Source: Arion vulgaris (lineage: Eukaryota; Mollusca; Gastropoda; Stylommatophora; Arionidae). From it: 64,000 bases of DNA. This document shows, in pieces, positions 56,165 through 64,000 of the stretch. The translations under genes and the position numbers were made by a program. The notes beneath the pieces are model-generated. The model saw nothing but the letters and a program-made list of their open reading frames with translations. It was not told the origin of the DNA and did no database searches. The stretch spans positions 85,383,803 through 85,447,802 of the forward strand of contig CM036755.1 in the NCBI GenBank assembly GCA_020796225.1. Reading direction: 5' to 3'. How positions within the stretch are numbered: position 1 is the stretch's first letter; every line of letters begins with the position of its first letter.

Positions 56165-56445
56165 ACTGTATCAGTAATATGGAATCTACTTCTTCGAACG
56201 CTCTACTTGTTAACAAGTCTTTGTGATTTGTATGTGATCTGAGCTTAAGAGCGATTGTGCATTATTTCAGTCACGCGTCTACAAGTAGGCCAGCACATCC
56301 GTTTTCTGCGATGCTTTTTATTTACTAGGATAGCTTTCCTAGATACTACATTAGCGCCTCTTACGGCATGCCTTGCAGGTTGCAGTGGTACTATTCTTTG
56401 TTTCCTTGTGGCCCTCACCACACGTGCGAGGAGAACAATCAGAAA
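56165..56445 (-). repeat. Family D dispersed repeat
   Basis: Reverse complement runs 'ccgtaagaggcgctaatg', 'aaaaagcatcgcagaaaacg', 'gatgtgctggcctacttgta', 'acaatcgctcttaagctcag' and 'acatacaaatcacaaagac', the clearest copy of the upstream half. Related copies are 6560-6840 and 41400-41680. Confidence 0.7.
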
Positions 56446-56512
56446 CATATCGTGCGAGTATCACGTAGATCTATACGGGTTTATTGATTACTGCCTTATC
56501 TAATATATATAT

Positions 56513-57570
56513 ATATGTAACACAAAGATGAATGGAATTGTATGTCTGTCCCAATTGTTTGAAGACATATGGACATTATACGAACTTGAAATTTGTCAAG
56601 AGGATAGCTTTCATACATGGGAAGAGGTAAAAATTATTAAACTGAACTATTTGTTTCTTTCTATAACCATATTCCAACTTAACGCACATGGTCATAGTGA
56701 ATAGAAATCGTCGCAAATGTGTATCAGTGCTTTTACAATCCGCTGGTCACATGATATGCAAAATTATCATGTTGTTGTATTCCCGTGACTTCTTACACAC
56801 GAATACTAACATATTTATTGGTATTTCAAAATGTCAGTTATGTAGACGAATGCATAAGATCCTCGGCTGCTATCCTGAAGACAAGTTGTCTCAATTTTCG
56901 GAAAGGTCAACGTTTTCTTAAAAAAACATTTTAAATCATCTCGCGCTCGGCCAATTAAAAAAATAATTAAAACACATCGATAGGTTAATAATCTAATTAC
57001 AATTAATTTGTCAATTGTTATTTTTCATCTTTCACGTAAATTCAATTGTATCAGGTTTTATTGATAATCGGAATGAGGGATAGTTAATTTGGGCTCAGAA
57101 GAGCAGCGGAAAGAATAACAATTAACTTTAAAAGTGGTGAAATATTACAACTAAATTTAAATTAAATTCAACTTTTACGTGAACGTGAGTTTTATTGTAT
57201 CATGTTTTACTGACAATGAGGGACATTTTAAATTGTTATTTCTCAACTTTCACGGGAACGGGAATTCTGTTGCATCAGGTTTTATCGGCAATCGGATTGA
57301 GAGACATATTAAATTGTTATTTGTCAACTTTCTCGGGAACGTGAATTCTGTTGTATCAAGTTTTGCTGGCAATCGGAAGAGGTACATTTTAATCGTATGT
57401 GAAAAACCGACAAAGTTTTCAATCCTTGATTGAGACAAAACGTATTGTTTTGAATGGGTAAGAAGCCGATTTTGAAGCAACGGGGCATAATTCTTTAAGT
57501 GTGTTTGCAAATAGATTTAAACTAAATTCTTAGAACGAAGTCTTGTGCGAAGAACGGGTAAAACTGCTAG
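56513..57570 (+). mobile_element. Non-autonomous Helitron-like element, copy 2, uninterrupted
   Basis: Flanked by (ta)n on both sides and ending 'gggtaaaactgCTAG' then T. The interior has three diverged repeats of 'cacgggaacgggaattctgt' plus 'cggcaatcgga' (about 57175, 57250, 57330). About 1.06 kb, no coding domain. Reference for recognising copy 1 at 50436-51775. Confidence 0.65.
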
Positions 57571-57845
57571 TATATATATATATATATAGTCTCGGGCTAA
57601 AGTATGTATGAAAATATCTGTGAGAGAATGCGACAGGACGTGAGTGGGAAGAAATATATCGTGTCTGCTAATGGACAAACAAACAAACAAACAAATAATG
57701 ACTACTTTGTCACTATTCATAATATCAAGTCTTTCTTTGTATTATCATATTTCAACAAACAAATAACGAGTATATAAATATTCATAATAACATGTTGTTG
57801 TATGGACTATCAAATCTGATTGATTTATTGTTGATTGATTTACAG
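57571..57845. other. AT-rich spacer
   Basis: (ta)n at 57571-57588, a caaa run at 57675-57696; otherwise nothing. Confidence 0.5.
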
Positions 57846-57872
57846 TGGAATGGCTAAAACAATCGAAAGGCC
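57846..57872 (+). CDS. Candidate 27-nt micro-exon 2
   Basis: 'gttgattgatttacag' is a strong acceptor ending at 57845. The donor 'gcc|gtaagt' at 57873 matches the consensus. In phase 1 the 27 bases are open and encode (x)EWLKQSKG, comparable with the WL...G pattern of the candidate at 54341-54367. Both exons are symmetric (phase 1 to 1), so either could be skipped without a frameshift. Signals are better than for the first candidate, yet the exon is still only a prediction. Confidence 0.35.
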
Positions 57873-57959
57873 GTAAGTAATGGACTGTATTCAAATATTT
57901 TTCTATACATACTTTACTTCTTTTTTGAACATTTAGCTCAGATATATAGATAGATATAT

Positions 57960-58235
57960 TTCTCAAAATTCGTGTGTGTGTCCTCCTATGCTTGGCCTCA
58001 ATTTACAACGACAACAATAACATGCAAACAACAGTAATAATAAAATCAACAACGTCAGTATCAACAACATGCACAAGAGCAACAACAACATCAACACCAC
58101 CACAAGTAACAACACAAACAATCCTAAATAATATCAGAATAATCAACAGCAACATCAATCGCAAAAACAACATGACTATTATCAGCAGCAACAATAACAA
58201 TAACAACAATACATATATCCACAAAAAATAATGTT
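57960..58235. repeat. AAC/AAT-rich low-complexity stretch
   Basis: Dense 'aacaac', 'aataat' and 'atcaac' words, with open frames on both strands (85 and 73 codons) that reflect composition only. Confidence 0.75.
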
Positions 58236-58544
58236 TACAACAATAGTAGTATTAGATATAAATGTCTATGTCCATCAATAAGGACAGCATCTCTATAAAT
58301 GTGGTAAGGAATTCTTTAGAGCAAGCAGGAAAGAAGAAGACAAAACTACAATTGAAAAGGAATCATTAAGCGATGGACAGAACCGAGTTTGTTAGAATAA
58401 ACTAACAGTGCAAGGAGTATTTATGTTTGAAAATATATGTCATATTTCTACAACATTGAGATGTTATATAATCAGTCATGTGCAATCATATGAAACGAAA
58501 TTGTTAGCGATGTTTTGTATAGAATAGTGTGGGGAGAAGATGTT
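58236..58544. other. AT-rich spacer
   Basis: No feature recognised. Confidence 0.5.
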
Positions 58545-61500
58545 GGAGATGGTATATATTCAATCATGTAAGATGGAAATGTTGGAGATGGTATATAATC
58601 AATCATGTAAGATGGAAATGTTGGAGATGGTATATAATCAATCATGTAAGATGGAAATGTTGGAGATGGTATACAATCAATCATGTAAGATGGAAATGTT
58701 GGAGATGGTATATAATCAATCATGTAAGATGGAAATGTTGGAGATGGTATATAATCAATCATGTAAGATGGAAATGTTGGAGATGGTATACAATCAATCA
58801 TGTAAGATGGAAATGTTGGAGATGGTATACAATCAATCATGTAAGATGGAAATGTTGGAGATGGTATATAATCAATCATGTAAGATGGAAATGTTGGAGA
58901 TGGTATACAATCAATCATGTAAGATGGAAATGTTGGAGATGGTATACAATCAATCATGTAAGATTGAAATGTTGGAGATGGTATACAATCAATCATGTAA
59001 GATGGAAATGTTGGAGATGGTATACAATCAATCATGTAAGATGGAAATGTTGGAGATGGTATATAATCAATCATGTAAGATGGAAATGTTGGAGATGGTA
59101 TATAATCAATCATGTAAGATGGAAATGTTGGAGATGGTATATAATCAATCATGTAAGATGGAAATGTTGGAGATGGTATATAATCAATCATGTAAGATGG
59201 AAATGTTGGAGATGGTATATAATCAATCATGTAAGATGGAAATGTTGAAGATGGTATATAATCAATCATGTAAGATGGAAATGTTGGAGATGGTATACAA
59301 TCAATCATGTAAGATGGAAATGTTGGAGATGGTATACAATCAATCATGTAAGATTGAAATGTTGGAGATGGTATACAATCAATCATGTAAGATGGAAATG
59401 TTGGAGATGGTATACAATCAATCATGTAAGATGGAAATGTTGGAGATGGTATATAATCAATCATGTAAGATGGAAATGTTGGAGATGGTATATAATCAAT
59501 CATGTAAGATGGAAATGTTGGAGATGGTATATAATCAATCATGTAAGATGGAAATGTTGGAGATGGTATATAATCAATCATGTAAGATGGAAATGTTGGA
59601 GATGGTATATAATCAATCATGTAAGATGGAAATGTTGGAGATGGTATACAATCAATCATGTAAGATGGAAATGTTGGAGATGGTATACAATCAATCATGT
59701 AAGATGGAAATGTTGGAGATGGTATATAATCAATCATGTAAGATGGAAATGTTGGAGATGGTATACAATCAATCATGTAAGATGGAAATGTTGGAGATGG
59801 TATACAATCAATCATGTAAGATGGAAATGTTGGAGATGGTATACAATCAATCATGTAAGATGGAAATGTTGGAGATGGTATATAATCAATCATGTAAGAT
59901 GGAAATGTTGGAGGTGATATATAATCAATCATGTAAGATGGAAATGTTGGAGGTGATATATAATCAATCATGTAAGATGGAAATGTTGGAGGTGATATAT
60001 AATCAATCATGTAAGATGGAAATGTTGGAGGTGATATATAATCAATCATGTAAGATGGAAATGTTGGAGGTGATATATAATCAATCATGTAAGATGGAAA
60101 TGTTGGAGGTGATATATAATCAATCATGTAAGATGGAATGTTGGAGGTGATATATAATCAATCATGTAAGATGGAAATGTTGGAGGTGATATATAATCAA
60201 TCATGTAAGATGGAAATGTTGGAGGTGATATATAATCAATCATGTAAGATGGAAATGTTGAGTGATATATAATCAATCATGTAAGATGGAAATGTTGGAG
60301 GTGATATATAATCAATCATGTAAGATGGAAATGTTGGAGGTGATATATAATCAATCATGTAAGATGGAAATGTTGGAGGTGATATATAATCAATCATGTA
60401 AGATGGAAATGTTGGAGATGGTATATAATCAATCATGTAAGATGGAAATGTTGGAGATGGTATATAATCAGTCATGTAAGATGGAAATGTTGGAGATGGT
60501 ATATAATCAATCATGTAAGATGGAAATGTTGGAGATGGTATACAATCAATCATGTAAGATGGAAATGTTGGAGATGGTATATAATCAATCATGTAAGATG
60601 GAAATGTTGGAGATGGTATATAATCAATCATGTAAGATGGAAATGTTGGAGATGGTATATAATCAATCATGTAAGATGGAAATGTTGGAGATGGTATATA
60701 ATCAATCATGTAAGATGGAAATGTTGGAGATGGTATATAATCAATCATGTAAGATGGAAATGTTGGAGATGGTATATAATCAATCATGTAAGATGGAAAT
60801 GTTGGAGATGGTATATAATCAATCAGATGGAAATGTTGGAGAGGGTATATAATCAATCATGTAAGATGGAAATGTTGGAGATGGTATATAATCAATCATG
60901 TAAGATGGAAATGTTGGAGATGGTATATAATCAATCATGTAAGATGGAAATGTTGGAGATGGTATATAATCAATCATGTAAGATGGAAATGTTGGAGATG
61001 GTATATAATCAATCATGTAAGATGGAAATGTTGAAGATGGTATATAATCAATCATGTAAGATGGAAATGTTGGAGATGGTATATAATCAATCATGTAAGA
61101 TGGAAATGTTGGAGATGGTATATAATCAATCATGTAAGATGGAAATGTTGGAGATGGTATATAATCAATCATGTAAGATGGAAATGTTGGAGATGGTATA
61201 TAATCAATCATGTAAGATGGAAATGTTGGAGATGGTATATAATCAATCATGTAAGATGGAAATGTTGGAGATGGTATATAATCAATCATGTAAGATGGAA
61301 ATGTTGGAGATGGTATATAATCAATCATGTAAGATGGAAATGTTGGAGATGGTATATAATCAATCATGTAAGATGGAAATGTTGGAGATGGTATATAATC
61401 AATCATGTAAGATGGAAATGTTGGAGATGGTATATAATCAATCATGTAAGATGGAAATGTTGAAGATGGTATATAATCAATCATGTAAGATGGAAATGTT

Positions 61501-61745
61501 GGAGATGGTATATAATCAATCATGTAAGATGGAAATGTTGGAGATGGTATATAATCAATCATGTAAGATGGAAATGTTGGAGATGGTATATAATCAATCA
61601 TGTAAGATGGAAATGTTGGAGATGGTATACAATCAATCATGTAAGATGGAAATGTTGGAGATGGTATACAATCAATCATGTAAGATGGAAATGTTGGAGA
61701 TGGTATATAGTCAATCATGTAAGATGGAAATGTTGAAGATGATAC
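58545..61745. repeat. Large minisatellite, 39-bp unit, about 82 copies
   Basis: The unit contains 'gatggaaatgttggagatgg' and 'tatataatcaatcatgtaa'. Blocks of subtypes are visible: 'tatacaatc' units intermixed left of 59860, 'gaggtgatatata' units only at 59910-60400, and uniform 'gagatggtatata' units to the right. Because 39 is a multiple of three, both strands are open for hundreds of codons (MLEMVYNQSCKME plus, MIDYIPSPTFPSY minus). Single-base deletions at about 60138 and 60261 and a 6-base one at 60825 break these frames. Confidence 0.98.
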
Positions 61746-62374
61746 ATAAACATATAGGAGGACATATCTATGTATTGGATCCACCGTTATCGTGGACAAC
61801 CTATTAATACTCATTCATGTAGGACAAAACTCACAAATTATATATATATTTATATATGTAGTAGCGACGATGATGGTGGTGTAGATGACGAACACACATA
61901 TACTGGATGCTCAAGATACAAACACAACGCTGGTAATGTGCTTTACATGTTTATTGATCGTACTTGACAAGACACCTCTGTTCGGCTCAAGCGTGTGTCA
62001 CTTCCTTGTCACTTCCTAACTACATATCTTTGTTTCTACGTCATGTCTCGTTGTTATGTGTTGCGCTTCTGCTAAGAGAGTGCAACACATAGTCTCAACT
62101 AATATAATATATCTTACCCACTACTCTAAACTAGGGCTACTTGTCTGTATGAGGCTCTGCTGGGGACATGGCTGTATGTCCCTGGCATAGCCATTCCTCC
62201 AACATATACAGAAGAGAAGTAGACGTGTATATTCACTAAGTCTTCTACAGGATAAATAACAAACAAGATCAAATGTGTTATTGTTGTTGGGGGTGCTGGA
62301 GGATGGTGCACAATATTATATATCTATATGATTATCTTTCACTTATATAATTAGTAATAATAGATAAATAATTA
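61746..62374. other. Spacer with a short acidic open stretch
   Basis: 61860-61935 translates as SSDDDGGVDDEHTYTG on the plus strand and ends at a weak donor 'gctg|gtaatg'. It recalls the acidic part of the 20809 exon, but its phase does not match the upstream candidates. The rest has no feature. Confidence 0.3.
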
Positions 62375-62605
62375 GTTATTTTCTTGGAGAGATCAGGCTA
62401 TCTTGTCTGTAGTTATTTTCTTGGAGAGATCAGGCTATCTTGTCTGTAGTTATTTTCTTGGAGAGATCAGACTATCTTGTCTGTAGTTATTTTCTTGGAG
62501 AGATCAGACTATCTTGTCTGTAGTTATTTTCTTGGAGAGATCATTCTATCTTGTCAGTAGTTATTTTCTTGGAGAGATCAGGCTATCTTGTTGTCTGTAG
62601 TTTCT
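62375..62605. repeat. Minisatellite, 37-bp unit, about 6 copies
   Basis: 'tagttattttcttggagaga' with 'tcaggctatcttgtctg'; variants 'cagact' and 'cattct'. Confidence 0.95.
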
Positions 62606-62619
62606 CACTGTATTATCGA

Positions 62620-62765
62620 TGTCAGGAAGACTGCAATAAAACTATGTAGTGATGGAGAAACACTTAAAAAACAAAGTATTGTAGTTTTACAAAATGTATC
62701 TGAGATAGTGTTCATAGTTATATATCAAATATATCAAATATATCAAATATATCATATATCAAATG
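62620..62765. repeat. Penelope-like remnant followed by a 9-bp microsatellite
   Basis: 'aagactgcaataaaactat' and 'aagtattgtagttttacaaa' match the outer edge of the Penelope-like copies (minus sense). Then 'atatcaaat' is repeated about five times (62720-62765). Confidence 0.6.
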
Positions 62766-62789
62766 AAAATTGTGGCATATCCCTTACAG

Positions 62790-62998
62790 GATTTAGCCAT
62801 CAACCACAGTAAACAAGTCGTTGATTTTCTAGGCACTAGGAACGTTTAGTAATTTAACATTGCTTTCTGCAAGTTGAGATCTATTTTTAACGTTCCTAAA
62901 ACCCACGGGAACAACTGTTGTTACCAAGATGCACGCCGCAGGTTTGAACCAGGTACTCTTGAGTTGTCATCGTGCTCACTACAGCTAAGACACAGACG
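62790..62998 (-). mobile_element. SINE-C copy
   Basis: Same order as the reverse complement of 53095-53330: 'aacaagtcgttgatttt', 'attgctttctg', 'aaacccacggga', then 'aggtttgaaccaggta' (B-box-like). Confidence 0.7.
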
Positions 62999-63002
62999 CC
63001 CA

Positions 63003-63245
63003 CTTCTATCTAATGAATGAAAATCGTAGCATATCCTAAAGGACGTAGCAATCAACCACATTAAACAAGTCGTTGATTTCTAGGCACCATTTATACGTTC
63101 AGTAGTTTGCCATTGCTTTCTGAACGGTGTGTCTATTATTACCTATTTTGTAAAAATCCCACGGAAACGAATTTGCTTCCAAACTTGCCACCGAGGGTTA
63201 GAGCCAGGAACGCTTGGGTTCTATATCGACAGAATAGTGAAAGAG
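63003..63245 (-). mobile_element. SINE-C copy, tandem to the previous one
   Basis: 'aaacaagtcgttgatttc', 'gtagtttgccattgctttct', 'cttccaaacttgcc', 'ggttagagccagg'. It lies directly after the preceding copy in the same orientation. Confidence 0.7.
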
Positions 63246-63284
63246 GCACAATACCTTATTGACAGACAATTATAACAACGACCA

Positions 63285-64000
63285 ATTAAACAACCAAATC
63301 AGCGAATTATTTTTTGCGGAAGACCAAAATTTAATCTATGAAGATGAAGATCAGCTACAACATCACATGAATTAATTGCTTGCTCGTAGAAAGTACAACA
63401 TGAAAATCAACAAACAAAAGACCGAGACCATGAAAATCGGCAGAACACCAAGCCAAGCAAACATACAAATAGATAACAACAGAGTAATGCAAGTTTCTGA
63501 ATTCAAATATTTAGGAAGAATTTTCACAGAGGATGGAAAATTCGATAGAGAAATAGAGACAAGGTGTCAAAAAGCAAATGCAGTGGAATACCAGTTGGCA
63601 CCATTACTACAACACCCAAAGATCAAGATGGAAGTGAAAAGACAGATGATAAAAAGTATTTTCCTACCAACACTTTGTTACCAGGCCAAACGTGGTCTCT
63701 TACAGCAACACACCAGAAAGCTAACCAGGTGTGAAATGAAATACTTGAGGAAGACAGTGGGAGTCACCAGGAAAAACAGACTACGAAATGATGACATCAG
63801 AAGCAAACTGGACATAACTTCGTGCATCGAATACATCGAAAGACAACACATGCAGTGGTTTGGACATTTAATGAGAATGAACTACAACCAACCACCAATA
63901 ACAGCATACAATAAAAAGAGATCGGGTACTAGAGCTAAGGGAAGACCAAGAAAAAGATGGATAGACAATATCAAGACCACACTAAAAGAACACGGAAACA
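63285..64000 (+). pseudogene. Non-LTR retrotransposon reverse transcriptase, 3' half, runs off the window
   Basis: The frame from about 63309 reads FFAEDQNLIYEDEDQLQHHM, with AED where the catalytic ADD is expected, then a TAA at about 63372. After it the frame stays open to the window edge: KYNMKINKQKTETMKI, VSEFKYLGRIFTEDGKFDRE, PTLCYQAKRGLLQQHTRKL, RRTVGVT-like KYLRKTVGVTRKN, RQHMQWFGHLMRMN and KGRPRKRWIDNIKTTLKEHG. These are the post-palm, thumb and C-terminal blocks of a non-LTR family different from the other copies here. With one stop and one altered catalytic residue it looks younger than the others. The real 3' end lies outside. Confidence 0.88.

Noticed and set aside
58472..61814. 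Open frames of 187 to 551 codons on both strands
   Set aside because: Produced by a 39-bp unit with no stops in certain frames of both strands. Opposite-strand frames of equal quality cannot both be genes, and single-base deletions break them.
61855..61940. Further exon of the putative secreted gene (acidic stretch)
   Set aside because: The upstream sequence lacks a pyrimidine tract, the donor is weak, and the open frame would need a phase-2 start, which does not fit the phase-1 end of the preceding candidate.

Overview
The window is a gene-poor, repeat-saturated stretch of an animal nuclear genome. AT-rich introns and spacers, spliced exon signals, tRNA-derived SINEs, several non-LTR retrotransposon families, a Penelope-like retroelement with a GIY-YIG tail, Helitrons, and IS630-like and Mutator-like transposase relics all point to an invertebrate metazoan. 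The mix would suit a lophotrochozoan such as a cephalopod mollusc or a flatworm, but the sequence alone does not settle the species. No rRNA, functional tRNA, CRISPR array or prokaryotic operon was found. By my boundaries tandem arrays cover about 28-29 kb of the 64 kb.

Layout. 0-4.4 kb: SINE-A; a GC-rich repeat (family E) split by a reverse-transcriptase fragment; copy 1 of a duplicated promoter-plus-signal-peptide exon (frameshifted, with a SINE-B insertion); and an inverted Penelope-like piece. 4.4-8.0 kb: family D repeats and 24-, 46-, 51- and 25-bp arrays. 8.0-9.9 kb: a second SINE-A swollen by an internal minisatellite, then an RNase H domain relic. 10.5-11.7 kb: a 46-bp array. 13 kb: an LTR-like unit. 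14.3-16.1 kb: Penelope-like element and an IS630-like transposase. 17-19.9 kb: two decayed reverse transcriptases and SINE-B. 20.4-21 kb: the intact copy 2 of the signal-peptide exon. 21.5-27.2 kb: inverted Penelope-like pair, family D and six arrays. 27.4-34.7 kb: family E and a 5.9-kb array of a 24-bp unit. 35.2 kb: a coding exon with both splice sites. 35.5-41.9 kb: SINE-A, Mutator-like transposase, Helitron helicase end, SINE-B, family D. 42.3-49.8 kb: a 7-kb array of a 17-bp unit. 50.4-57.6 kb: two Helitron-like copies, a reverse transcriptase, SINE-C, arrays and two 27-nt candidate micro-exons. 58.5-61.7 kb: a 39-bp array. 62.4-64 kb: SINE-C pair and another reverse transcriptase running off the edge.

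Host genes. The only host-gene signal I can support is a set of compatible plus-strand exons: a signal-peptide exon (20809-20940, phase 0 end), a 148-nt exon with a Lys-Arg pair (35247-35394, phase 0 to 1), and two 27-nt phase-1/phase-1 micro-exon candidates (54341-54367, 57846-57872). Together they could be one secreted-peptide gene with huge array-filled introns; this is inference. Everything else is mobile DNA and its decay products. A recurring theme is that minisatellites arose from short internal segments of transposable elements (SINE-A, IS630-like, Mutator-like, LTR-like, family E).
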